From Candidatus Poribacteria bacterium (lineage in GTDB: Bacteria > Poribacteria > WGA-4E > JAJDTR01), in contig JAPPIK010000042.1 of NCBI GenBank assembly GCA_028820655.1, forward strand, positions 1-64,000: 64,000 bases of DNA. Reading direction: 5' to 3'. A program made the translations under genes and the position numbers. Below, in pieces: positions 1 through 8,296 of the stretch (the stretch's first letter is position 1; each line of letters starts with the position of its first letter). Below the pieces are notes generated by a model, which was not told where the DNA came from, ran no database searches, and worked only from the letters and a program-made list of their open reading frames with translations.

Positions 1-294
1 AGCCAGTCCAGTTCTACCTTCAACTGACCGATCTGGCGATACAGTTCAGACACTAGCTTGTCGTTGTCGGAAGCCGTTTTTGAACGTCCATTGGCGAAGA
101 GTTGAGGAAATTCCTCAAAAACCTGTTTTTTCCATTGGCTAACTTGAGGGGATCTCTATCGCACTCGCTATTCGCTCGCTTGATGGATTGACACCGTATT
201 CACTGGCAATCTGACTGATGGTCTGCTCGTTCTTGATAGCTTCAAGAGCCACTTGCGCTTTGAATCGGCCATCACGCTGTTTTCTAAGGGACAT
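1..294 (-). pseudogene. IS3-family transposase OrfA fragment, interrupted and cut by window edge
   Basis: Read on the minus strand from the ATG at 292-294, the first 38 codons give an OrfA-type helix-turn-helix start (MSLRKQRDGRFKAQVALEAI, then ...ISQIASEYGVNPS). This is typical of IS3-group OrfA proteins, which bind insertion-sequence ends. A 34-bp extra segment at 148-181 then shifts the frame and brings in a TAG. Beyond it, in the shifted frame, the family pattern resumes (QVSQWKKQVFEEF...), so the gene was intact before the insertion. The 3' part and any OrfB lie outside the window. I infer a dead copy; whether the rest of the IS is present cannot be seen. Confidence 0.85.
148..181 (-). 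repeat. Family A short repeat inserted in the transposase gene
   Basis: On the minus strand this reads tcaagcgagcgaatagcgag followed by tgcgatagagatcccc, with a few flanking bases shared at the junction. The same modules (aagcgagtgaatagcgag, cgatagagatc) recur many times at 34.2-37.0 kb. Aligning the interrupted OrfA with its expected reading frame gives an added length of 34 bp, not a multiple of three. Confidence 0.75.
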
Positions 295-296
295 AG

Positions 297-617
297 TGGA
301 GAAACTCCTTTCATTTACTTGGCGTTCCCGAGTCCTATTTTCGCTCAGATGATGACCATTTTTCTAGTCGAAAAGATTACTTATCTAACTGTCTAGTTTT
401 TGGGGGTAATTACAATATTCCTGAATACATAGATGTATTAAATCCCTTAGAGCCAAAATCAATAAGGATTGTTTCAGATAGAGATAAAGAAAAAGTGATA
501 GTTAGGGATGTAAAACTTCTTGAGTTTTTAGGTATACCAAGAAGGTTATTTATGATACAAGAGCTATGTGTATTTAACACTAATAAGTTGGCATCTACTT
601 ATTCCGTTGATTTTTAG
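297..617 (+). pseudogene. AT-rich gene fragment of unknown origin, 3' end only
   Basis: One plus-strand frame is open from the TAG at 294-296 to the TAG at 615-617 and reads like protein (for example FGGNYNIPEYIDVLNPLEPK and LLEFLGIPRRLFMIQELCVF). It has no credible start or ribosome binding site. Codon use is far more AT-rich than in neighbouring genes. It abuts the transposase start, so the likely reading is the 3' end of a foreign gene truncated when the insertion sequence arrived. I do not recognise the family. Confidence 0.4.
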
Positions 618-716
618 TCTTTCAGATCGCGTTTCAGAATGTTGATTGGGAAGTGAATCTCGTATACATTCATGGAAACATCAAAGACAGCAGGTTAATG
701 GTGGTGAAGAAACCGT

Positions 717-2300
717 TCATTCTTCAATGGCTTTTATGAGCTTTCGAACCGATTCCGTGAAAGCCGGAACACTCATTAACCCCATGGCATCGGCTACGTA
801 TTCGCTGCGCTTCATGCCGTTCAACGCTACCGACACGCCTGGGGATGAAGTAACAAAGTTCAGCGCTTTCTGCGATAGCGTCAACTTTCTCTGTTCGCCA
901 GTCAGCACTTGATCCAATGCCTCTGAAATCGGTTCCGCTTGTAGCGACGCCATACGGTTGAAACGTCCGGAGACGAGGGAAAGCAACCTTTTGATTGCTC
1001 CGACATACTCCTGCTGCATATCATTCCACTCTGCTTGATTGGGATTTGGGCATGCTTCAATTGTTTGTCCCAAATAGTTGTAAATTAGGGGAATAATGTA
1101 CTGTTGGGCGATTTGCTCCCAGTGGTCGCGGTTTTGAATTTGGGGCAAGAATCGGGGAAGTTTTTGAGCGACGTCAAAAAACAGAGTCGAGTTGGCGGAC
1201 TCACTCAACTGAGAAAAAATTCCCCAATCCTTCAGCGTTGTTCGCAACCGGTTCTCAGTCTCACCAAGCACTTCGACTTCTCTATCGATCGCGCCTTGAT
1301 AGTCAAGATCAGGATTGTAGGGGTATTGTGCCAAGCGTACCATCTGATTGCCCTGGACAGCATTAAGCGGACGGTTCACCAACACGCCAATCCCAAGCGA
1401 TTCTGCTCCTTCAAGCACCGTCATATTCTGCCCGTTGATTGTGTTGTTGACCTCCAATAGTGCAGAATGTTCAAATAGATTATACGGGAGTTGAATCACC
1501 TTGAAATGGTCTGCGTCCTGTGCGCCGTGTACCGATTTCGATGCTTCGCAAGCGGCGTCATAACAGCGCCGGAGGGAGACGTGTTCAAAGTCCGCCTTTG
1601 GAGATGGGAAGGTGTTGGATGATATCCCGTAGTAACGAACTTTGCCCTCGGCTACGAAACGCTCCATCTGTACGAAGGCGCGGTAAATACGGTCATAAAA
1701 GGTGTCTCGGATCTCCTCAAGATTCGCGCGAGGGCTCCGTTTGTGAAGATCAGAGAGAAAATACTCCGGGTTGTGCAACAGATAAACGTCAATGGTTTCT
1801 AGTTGCAGTCGATCCGAACTGCGCTTCCACTGATCCACGAGAAAATCGGGGTGAATACAGTGCCAGCAACCATCCATGTATTTGACAACCTCTTTCCAAG
1901 ATTCTCCTTCTCGCTCACGGCGCATGGCTTCTTCCAGGTTCTGTCCTTGTATGTATCCAACCTTCGAAACAACGATTATCTCGCTTCGTTCAATCTTCCC
2001 TCCCGCAATCTGCTCGCTCAAGACATTTCCAATCAACGTCTCACTGCCGCCGTCCGTGTAGTTGCTTGAAGTATCAATCAGATTACAGCCGGATTGGATC
2101 GCTTCATGAAGCGTTGCGGCGTGTTCATCAAATCGGTGGTCGACCCGATAGGAACCGTAACCAATCTTCGACGTGGTTAAATCCGTGCCGGTGAGTTGGC
2201 GGAAAGCCTCCGGTTCGAAAGAGGGATTACGCTCTCGTATTCGGTCGGCAAATTTCCGCGTATTGAGAGCGTCGGCGCATCCCGTTATTTTGGTGTTCAT
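717..2300 (-). CDS. Aldo/keto reductase-family protein with long C-terminal extension
   Basis: 527 residues. The aldo/keto reductase barrel (about residues 30-350) catalyses NAD(P)H-dependent carbonyl reduction in the family. The usual tetrad can be placed at D76 and Y81 (LIDTSSNYTDGG), K113 (VVSKVG) and H176 (VYLLHNPE). Most family members are 280-340 residues; here there is a central insertion and about 150 extra C-terminal residues of no recognised domain. The segment near 465-515 (LTLSQKALNFVTSSPGVSVA) matches the usual barrel end, so the extra material is inserted before it. The start ATG is at 2298-2300. The substrate is unknown. It lies 58 bp downstream of the TPR gene on the same strand and may share its transcript. 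Confidence 0.85.
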   Translation of the reverse strand: MNTKITGCADALNTRKFADRIRERNPSFEPEAFRQLTGTDLTTSKIGYGSYRVDHRFDEHAATLHEAIQSGCNLIDTSSNYTDGGSETLIGNVLSEQIAGGKIERSEIIVVSKVGYIQGQNLEEAMRREREGESWKEVVKYMDGCWHCIHPDFLVDQWKRSSDRLQLETIDVYLLHNPEYFLSDLHKRSPRANLEEIRDTFYDRIYRAFVQMERFVAEGKVRYYGISSNTFPSPKADFEHVSLRRCYDAACEASKSVHGAQDADHFKVIQLPYNLFEHSALLEVNNTINGQNMTVLEGAESLGIGVLVNRPLNAVQGNQMVRLAQYPYNPDLDYQGAIDREVEVLGETENRLRTTLKDWGIFSQLSESANSTLFFDVAQKLPRFLPQIQNRDHWEQIAQQYIIPLIYNYLGQTIEACPNPNQAEWNDMQQEYVGAIKRLLSLVSGRFNRMASLQAEPISEALDQVLTGEQRKLTLSQKALNFVTSSPGVSVALNGMKRSEYVADAMGLMSVPAFTESVRKLIKAIEE

Positions 2301-2358
2301 GCTGTTTTCTCTTAATGGGTAAACGGTGTTAAATGGCGGTGGGGTTTTAGAGATGGGT

Positions 2359-2850
2359 TCAATTCAGCTTTGCCTGTAGTTTTCTCATCGCTACGAACGC
2401 TATTTTGTAGTCGGGACTTTCCTCCAACGCCCGCTTGTAGCTCGCTATGGCTTTCGACCACTCGAATCGGTGTTCGTAGACGCGGCCGAGATTCATAAAA
2501 GGGTGTGCACGAGCCTCATAGCGAGGAGCAGCAATCGCTTTTTCAAGCCAAGGTATTGCGGCGTCGTGTTTGCCGAGTTGAATTAGAGATGCGCCGATGT
2601 CGTTGTATGGATTGCCGAAATCGGGATCGATTGAAATAGCCGTTTTACACTCGGCAATCGCGTCGTAAATTCGTCCCATCATAGAATACGTCCAGCCGAG
2701 ATAGGTGTGTGCCTCAGCCGTAGGAAAAAGTTGGATGGATTTCAGGTATAACTCAATTGCGTCGGCAAATTCACCGCGCATTTGATACTCTAGCGCCTCC
2801 TGCCAATACAGCAGTGCCTCCTCCTTTGTCTGTTTCTCATCCATATTCAT
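2359..2850 (-). CDS. TPR-repeat protein
   Basis: 163 residues, almost entirely tetratricopeptide repeats: about four 34-residue helix pairs starting near residue 10 (for example YLGWTYSMMGRIYDAIAECK and MNLGRVYEHRFEWSKAIASY). There is no signal peptide or membrane segment, so it is probably cytoplasmic. TPR proteins act as protein-binding scaffolds; the partner cannot be read from sequence. It lies upstream of the aldo/keto reductase on the same strand. A second in-frame ATG two codons downstream is an alternative start. Confidence 0.85.
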   Translation of the reverse strand: MNMDEKQTKEEALLYWQEALEYQMRGEFADAIELYLKSIQLFPTAEAHTYLGWTYSMMGRIYDAIAECKTAISIDPDFGNPYNDIGASLIQLGKHDAAIPWLEKAIAAPRYEARAHPFMNLGRVYEHRFEWSKAIASYKRALEESPDYKIAFVAMRKLQAKLN

Positions 2851-3096
2851 CGCCTACATTCGTTTTCTACGAAATCCTGTTGACATTTATGTATAGGATA
2901 TGTGTATTTCCACGGAGGCACCAAACAGGGTTGGCGAAATCTATGAAGAAATTCTATCACACTCGATAGCTAGTCGCATTTTCCCAACCCTTACGGACGC
3001 CAGCGATTGTCTAACAGGTAAGAGTCCATGCCCCGCTTGAAATCTCAAAGATGCGATTGTTGCGGAAGATCATCATTCGCTCTTCGAAAATCGCAA

Positions 3097-4446
3097 TCAA
3101 ACCAGGCCATCTTCTTTGATCCACCCAATAGTCTTTTCAAATGCGGCAACTGTTTGTTGAATATCTTCATCCGTGTGAGCCGCCGTTGTCATTCCGTTAT
3201 TGGGGAAATCAATTCCATTAAGCAACATACCGCAGCGGAGGTTCATCTGCAGATCCGGTTGACTCGCGGTTTTCAGCCTACGATAGTCCCATTCATGAGG
3301 ATTGAAGTCTTTTGCAGGCATCCTCTCCCCGTGTCCGAGTACCGTCTTGATGCACGAAAACTCACCGTAAGTTGCCCAATCAAGCCCGTGGCTGTCTATG
3401 ACATCATTAAATCCGTCTCGCAAGTTGTCAGCCGTGCGGTTTACGTGTCGGTGCGGTTCGCCTGTTTTCACAATGTTTAGCATTGCGATTGCGGCAGCCG
3501 CAGTTAAGGGATTGGCGTTGAACGTTCCGGGATGAGGCATTTTCTTGTGTTCTTCGGATGCCTCCTCCTCCTTGATTGATATCAGGTTCAAGATTTCCTT
3601 CTTTCCCACCAGAGCGCCGCCGGGTAGACCACCAGCCACAATCTTGGCTAAACTCGTGAGATCCGGTGTCACACCGTAATGACCTTGTGCACCTCCGGGC
3701 GCCACTCGAAAACCGGTAACCACCTCGTCAAAGAGCAAGACAACACCGTAATGATGGGTAACATCACGCAGTTGACGTAAAAATTCACCTTTGGTCGGAA
3801 TCGTTCCTGAAGATCCGCCTGTCGGCTCCAAGATTATACATGCAATGTCTGAATCTGTTTTCAAACACCTTTCAACTGCGGTGATGTCGTTTGGCGGGCA
3901 AACCACGGTCGTGTTCAATACCTCCGCCGGGATTCCGGGGACAGCTTTCCCGAAGGGTGGATATGCATCCTGAATGACAAAATCGTGCCAACCGTGAAAA
4001 TGTCCCGCGAATTTTAGCAGCTTATTTTTACCGGTAAAAGTGCGGGAAAGGCGTAATCCCATCAATGTGGCTTCGGTGCCCGAGCTCACGAAGCGCACCC
4101 GTTCGGCGGACGGGATCAGGTCCATCACCAAACCTGCCCACTCAATTTCAAGTGGATGACATGCGCCATAGTGAGTGCCGGATTCCATTTGGCGCTGCAC
4201 AGCGCTGACAATTGCTGGATGACCATGACCTAGCAACAGGGCGCCATGACCAGCCCAGTAATCGATAAACTCTTTTCCATCGACGCCCCACTTCTTCGAG
4301 CCGTCTGCTCGATCGACATAAATAGGAAATGGATCCGCATGCCGACTATCGTGTGTGACGCCGTCGGGGAAGATCTGCCCCGCTTGGCGTGCCAGTTTTT
4401 CGTGCTGCTGAAACGCTTCCGCATATCTTTCCAGAATTGTTGGCAT
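3097..4446 (-). CDS. Class III PLP aminotransferase, glutamate-1-semialdehyde aminomutase-like
   Basis: 449 residues. The class III aminotransferase fold is clear: SSGTEAT at 121-127 (phosphate and substrate binding), D240 in LLFDEV (pyridoxal nitrogen) and the Schiff-base lysine K268 in LAKIVAGGLPGG. It resembles HemL, which converts glutamate-1-semialdehyde to 5-aminolevulinate. However, the N-terminus (RYAEAFQQHEKLARQAGQIF) and the absence of neighbouring haem genes also fit the broader set of aspartate-aminotransferase-family proteins in catabolic loci. I therefore give no symbol. It precedes nothing obviously related and is followed downstream by the TPR/aldo-keto pair. Confidence 0.88.
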   Translation of the reverse strand: MPTILERYAEAFQQHEKLARQAGQIFPDGVTHDSRHADPFPIYVDRADGSKKWGVDGKEFIDYWAGHGALLLGHGHPAIVSAVQRQMESGTHYGACHPLEIEWAGLVMDLIPSAERVRFVSSGTEATLMGLRLSRTFTGKNKLLKFAGHFHGWHDFVIQDAYPPFGKAVPGIPAEVLNTTVVCPPNDITAVERCLKTDSDIACIILEPTGGSSGTIPTKGEFLRQLRDVTHHYGVVLLFDEVVTGFRVAPGGAQGHYGVTPDLTSLAKIVAGGLPGGALVGKKEILNLISIKEEEASEEHKKMPHPGTFNANPLTAAAAIAMLNIVKTGEPHRHVNRTADNLRDGFNDVIDSHGLDWATYGEFSCIKTVLGHGERMPAKDFNPHEWDYRRLKTASQPDLQMNLRCGMLLNGIDFPNNGMTTAAHTDEDIQQTVAAFEKTIGWIKEDGLV

Positions 4447-4536
4447 TCACTGTCTCCTTGCACAGAAGATATTCTTTTTGGTGGCCGTGATTCCGATGTC
4501 TTCCGGCTACTCTTCCAATGATATCCCTATTTTGTA

Positions 4537-5079
4537 TTATTTCTTCAGCGTGTTAAACAGATCCTCCAGAATCTGATAATCATGGTCAAATGCAAGTTCC
4601 GGCAGGGACTTAATATCAAACAATCGAGCGTCAAGCGCTTCGGCGCTGCCCTTTGGGACGCCGGAGACTATCCTGCCGACATACACAATTAACACAACCG
4701 TCCGATCCGTGTCGGAGTAAACACCCAAGAGCCGGACTAAATCCACGTCGACATTCGATTCCTCTTTGGCTTCACGAATGGCTGTCTCTTCCGGTGTGTC
4801 ACCGATGTCGATGTACCCGGTTGGAAAACTCCAGAAACCGTGTTTAGGTTCGTTTCCGCGCTGAATCAACAGGATCTTTCCGTCTTTCAGCGCTAAGGTT
4901 CCCGCTACCGGTTTCGGATCTCGGTAGTAGATAAAATCACATTCCGAACACGCTTGGCGAAGGCGTTGTTCAATATACCGATTTCCGAGCCGAGCTGCGC
5001 ATTTAGGGCAGTATTGAAACGGGGACTCGGCATCATCATGGGTAAGTGATTTTTCGACGTGTGGGGCGGTCACGGTCAA
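4537..5079 (-). CDS. NUDIX hydrolase with N-terminal zinc ribbon
   Basis: 180 residues. An N-terminal zinc ribbon (CPKC at about 24-27 and CSEC at about 44-47) precedes a NUDIX domain that hydrolyses nucleoside diphosphates linked to another moiety, with metal ions held by the Nudix box. The box is GYIDIGDTPEETAI followed by REAKEESNV. The first glutamate of the consensus is aspartate and the late glycine is asparagine, while the metal-binding REAKEE core is intact. Zinc-ribbon NUDIX proteins include NADH pyrophosphatase NudC, but this protein is shorter. The substrate is unknown. Confidence 0.88.
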   Translation of the reverse strand: MTVTAPHVEKSLTHDDAESPFQYCPKCAARLGNRYIEQRLRQACSECDFIYYRDPKPVAGTLALKDGKILLIQRGNEPKHGFWSFPTGYIDIGDTPEETAIREAKEESNVDVDLVRLLGVYSDTDRTVVLIVYVGRIVSGVPKGSAEALDARLFDIKSLPELAFDHDYQILEDLFNTLKK

Positions 5080-5367
5080 ATTCCTAGGACTGTTTTGCAG
5101 AGCAATGATACATCAATCGCGATGGGATGTCAAACCGGTAATATCAATAAAGGCCTGTTGAGATGTTGTCGGACGGTGCCATTCAACCCCGGGTTCCATC
5201 CTCACGGGGGCGGTGCAATCGCAAGGTGATTCGATGTAGAGATGTGAGAAAGCCTTTGCATAAAGAGATCGGTTCATGGCAACAACCGCACGGCCTGTTG
5301 CTAGTCCTGTATTTGAAGGATTGCCGTGATCATCCGATTCGGTTTGTCTGTTCAGTTAAACATAGAG

Positions 5368-5379
5368 TATCATATGATA
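5368..5379. promoter_or_regulatory. 12-bp perfect palindrome upstream of TPR gene
   Basis: tatcatatgata is a perfect palindrome 142 bp before the ATG at 5521, in the spacer between the divergent NUDIX and TPR genes. It could be a regulator site, but an AT-rich 12-mer may also arise by chance. The rest of the 5080-5520 spacer shows no clear promoter or gene. Confidence 0.25.
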
Positions 5380-5520
5380 AGATCGCATGCTGTAAGCTAG
5401 GGGAATTTTCGGTTGAACGAAGGCAGTTCCCCTGAATCACCGCAAACCGATTTCCATGGGAACCCTCACGTTGAATTCGTTTCACACTGTTGCAGGCTAT
5501 ATGTCGCAAAAGGAGCACTG

Positions 5521-6423
5521 ATGCGCGCGCTAATTTGGATCATGACGCCCCTGTTGATTATTTGTGTGCTGCTAGCCTCACGGTTTGTCAGTTGGGATCG
5601 CCTCAAAGGGGAGGATCCGGTTGTCGTGGAATATGTCAATGAGGGGACCTCCCTACTGGAAGGAATCAACCCGGATCATCAAGGCGCAGTCGCCGCTTTT
5701 ACCCGCGCGATCGAAAGAGATCCCAAATGTGCTCTTGCCGTGATCCGAAGGGGACTGGCATTCCATTACCTTGGCGAATACGACCAGGCAATTGCCGATT
5801 ATGATCGGGCGATCAAATTGCGGCGGTACGAAGCGGAAGCGTACTATAGCCGAGGCGATGCCCACCGGGAATTGACAAATTACCCTGAAGCCATTGCGGA
5901 TTACACAGCATCATTGGAGAAAAGGTGGGCGGCGTTTGTCATATGGAAAAGAGCGGACGTCTATTTGCAAATCGGTGAAGAGCAACGTGCGCTTGCCGAT
6001 TATACCGCTGTGATTCAGCGCAAGGGTGGCGCAGCCGGATATTATCAACGGGGAAGAGCCTATGTGCAGCTACAAGAGAACGAACTAGCACTCGATGATT
6101 TCAACACGGGGATAGAGATAGAACCGAAGTTTGCGGAGGCGTACCTTAGTCGCGGCGAAACTTATGAACGCTTGAATCGGCAGCACGATGCTAAATCAGA
6201 CTATCTCAAAGTTGTTGAACTGGCAGATGCAGAGATTCAGATGTGGGAAAAAGATCATCCGATTCTAGGGCCGGTGTATTATCGAAGAGGCATTGCTCAT
6301 GAACGATTGGGGAATATCGAACAAGCGAGAGCAGACTTTCAGACGGTGGCTAAAATTACGCCTAGCGAATTGATCGGAAGAGAGGTAAAGTCAAGATTAC
6401 GTATGCTCGTGCCGCATCATTAA
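5521..6423 (+). CDS. Membrane-anchored TPR protein
   Basis: 300 residues from the ATG at 5521, chosen because AAAGGAG lies 5 bp upstream (an upstream TTG at 5413 has no such site). An N-terminal hydrophobic stretch (IWIMTPLLIICVLLASRFV, about 5-23) is a signal anchor. The rest is about six TPR units (AFTRAIERDPKCALAVIRRG and so on) with the DYDRAI-type spacing common in prokaryotic TPR proteins, predicted to lie outside the membrane. It is convergent with the TIGR01777 gene. The binding partner is unknown. Confidence 0.85.
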   Translation: MRALIWIMTPLLIICVLLASRFVSWDRLKGEDPVVVEYVNEGTSLLEGINPDHQGAVAAFTRAIERDPKCALAVIRRGLAFHYLGEYDQAIADYDRAIKLRRYEAEAYYSRGDAHRELTNYPEAIADYTASLEKRWAAFVIWKRADVYLQIGEEQRALADYTAVIQRKGGAAGYYQRGRAYVQLQENELALDDFNTGIEIEPKFAEAYLSRGETYERLNRQHDAKSDYLKVVELADAEIQMWEKDHPILGPVYYRRGIAHERLGNIEQARADFQTVAKITPSELIGREVKSRLRMLVPHH

Positions 6424-6437
6424 CGCAAGGGGAGCCG

Positions 6438-6470
6438 CCGGTCACTGAAAGGTTTCAATTCACGGACCGG
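6438..6470. terminator. Possible hairpin between convergent genes
   Basis: ccggtc at 6438-6443 pairs with gaccgg at 6465-6470, with an inner tgaaa/tttca pair, in the 61-bp gap between two convergent genes. There is no T-run, so the terminator call is tentative. Confidence 0.35.
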
Positions 6471-6484
6471 TGTCTGCCAGATTT

Positions 6485-7411
6485 TCAACGCAAAGATGCC
6501 TGCAAAGCCGATTCGAGGTTCGCGTAGCGGAATTCGTATCCCAGTGAAAGGGTTTTATCCGGAAGAACACGCTGACTCATGAGCACAAAGTCGGTAAACT
6601 CGCCATAGCGCAGCTTTAAGGCAAAAGTCGGTACAGGAAGGAAGGTTGGTCGCCGGATAACGCGACCCAGCGTCTTAGTGAACTCGACGTTTCTAACAGG
6701 CATTGGTGATGTGGCATTGAGTGCGCCGCTTACGTTTTGGTTTTCGATGGAATGCAGTATGATTCCCGCAACATCGTCATTATGAATCCATGACATCCAC
6801 TGCGTACCACTTCCTAGCCTGCCTCCCAGACCCATATAAAATGGAGGGAGCATCGTCTTAAGTAATCCTCCGTTTTTTCCCAAGACGTGGCCAAACCGGA
6901 CTCGGACCACCCGTATTCCCAGATCTTCTGCCTTTTGTGCTTCCGACTCCCAATCTTGGCAGACTTCGGCAAGGAAATCATTGCCTGGAGGAGAATCCTC
7001 CGTGAATTCTTCATCTCCACTATCACCGTAAAATCCAATTGCCGAGGCACACACCAACACCTCGGGTTTTGGCTCAACCTTCGATAGGGACTCTACCAGT
7101 CGATTTGTCGAATTTACGCGACTTTCTCGAATTCGCTGCTTCTTGTCAGCGTTCCATCTGGCTCCAATGGTCTCTCCGGTTAGATGAATGATCGCTCCGA
7201 TGTCGGCCAAGGCTGAAGGGGGTACGAGTTCCGTATCGGGTTTCCAAGCTTCCACCCTATTCACTTGAGGGAGCAAGGCGGCGGCAGCGCCCGGCGCACG
7301 GGACAGTGCCACAACACCGTATCCATTGTCAGCCGCGGTACCGCACAGCGTCCTCCCCACGAAACCGCTGGCACCGGTAACCAATAGTGTTGGTTTGTTT
7401 TGGTTTTCCAT
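6485..7411 (-). CDS. TIGR01777-family NAD-dependent epimerase-like protein
   Basis: 308 residues. The N-terminal Rossmann motif GASGFVGRTL (about 14-23) marks the extended SDR fold. The pattern IIHLTGETIGARWNADKKQR and the later CASAIGFYGDSGDEEFTED are hallmarks of the TIGR01777 family (YfcH-like proteins), whose physiological substrate is not established. Length matches the family. No functional partner is evident next to it. Confidence 0.9.
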   Translation of the reverse strand: MENQNKPTLLVTGASGFVGRTLCGTAADNGYGVVALSRAPGAAAALLPQVNRVEAWKPDTELVPPSALADIGAIIHLTGETIGARWNADKKQRIRESRVNSTNRLVESLSKVEPKPEVLVCASAIGFYGDSGDEEFTEDSPPGNDFLAEVCQDWESEAQKAEDLGIRVVRVRFGHVLGKNGGLLKTMLPPFYMGLGGRLGSGTQWMSWIHNDDVAGIILHSIENQNVSGALNATSPMPVRNVEFTKTLGRVIRRPTFLPVPTFALKLRYGEFTDFVLMSQRVLPDKTLSLGYEFRYANLESALQASLR

Positions 7412-7619
7412 CCTTAATTCACTCTTCGTCAGTGCTCAGTTACCTTTACAATCTACGGATTTGGCCTGTCAAGGATGAATTGCAATCTTCATGTCGGAAG
7501 TGCGATATCCCGTTTTTTGGTGAGAACGTGCTGTTTTAGTCGCGGCTTGATTGTACGGCGAAAATTGTTCAAACATGTCGCATGACGTTCATTTGCGCCC
7601 GTAGGCCCGCTGAACCGTC

Positions 7620-8156
7620 TCATTCAAACTGTATTGTCAGTGCGGCAGCTATTTTTTTAACGATGCCGTTAGCGCGATTCCGAATCTGATCCGAGGTTAG
7701 ACTTTGTATCGGATGGTCGACAGTTATTGGTTCGAGGTCATCATAACCGAGTGCTTTCGCTTGGACCTTTCCAGCTGCAAAAAACACCTCCGAACAGATG
7801 GCAACTGATGGGATTCCGCGTTCCTCCAAGGCTGCTCCGTCGTGCATACTGCACGAAATGCATGAGCCTCAGTCGGCAAGCCCTTCAACGACGAAGTCGC
7901 AGCGATTGGCAAGCTGGACTATCAATTCGTCGGGAGCAGGCCGCGTGAATGTCGGTTTGTTGACGCGGACAACCTCCGCGACATCAAACTCTTCCCGCAT
8001 CAGTTCTTCCATGCGTTCGAGGAAGACATCGCTCCCATTCTTCCCGATGTTGAGCAAACCCATCGTCTTGTCGTTGAGGGTATCAAGGCGAGGGGCAAGA
8101 TACTTTGTGATCATTCCGCCTTGATCTTGCGGATTAAGTAGACTGACGGTTTCCAT
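7620..8156 (-). CDS. UGSC-family selenoprotein, UGA at 7869-7871 read as selenocysteine
   Basis: Ordinary translation stops at a TGA (7869-7871) after 95 codons, but the same frame continues for a further 82 codons to a normal stop. Across the TGA the protein reads VVEGLAD-U-GSCISCSMHDGA, which is the defining UGSC motif of the UGSC (seleno)protein family, with Cys99 and Cys102 nearby for a redox pair. The full product is 178 residues, with U at 96. The start ATG at 8154-8156 follows aaggagagg. A perfect hairpin 12 nt after the UGA fits a bacterial SECIS element. Translation would need SelA, SelB, SelC and SelD, none of which is in this window. The biochemical role of the family is not known to me; a thiol-redox function is inferred from the motif. 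Confidence 0.88.
7840..7856 (-). promoter_or_regulatory. SECIS-like hairpin after the UGA codon
   Basis: On the minus strand tcgtgca-gta-tgcacga forms a perfect 7-bp stem with loop GUA, starting 12 nt downstream of the UGA. Flanking ggctc and gagc...gcc segments can extend pairing. Bacterial SECIS elements sit just 3' of the UGA with a small G-containing apical loop, so position and form agree. Confidence 0.7.
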
Positions 8157-8296
8157 TATCCTCTCCTTAGTAGTGTGAAAAACAGGACATCTTTACTCTC
8201 GGTGCACTGGTGATAAGCTATCGATTTGAGATAGATTGCGAGACAACACGGATTGTACAGAGCTTGTTAGAATGCCTCACCTGGTTCTCATTGCGG

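Noticed and set aside
3097-4446. Assigning hemL (5-aminolevulinate synthesis) to the class III aminotransferase
   Set aside because: The fold is shared by several enzymes, and no haem genes lie nearby to support the specific role.
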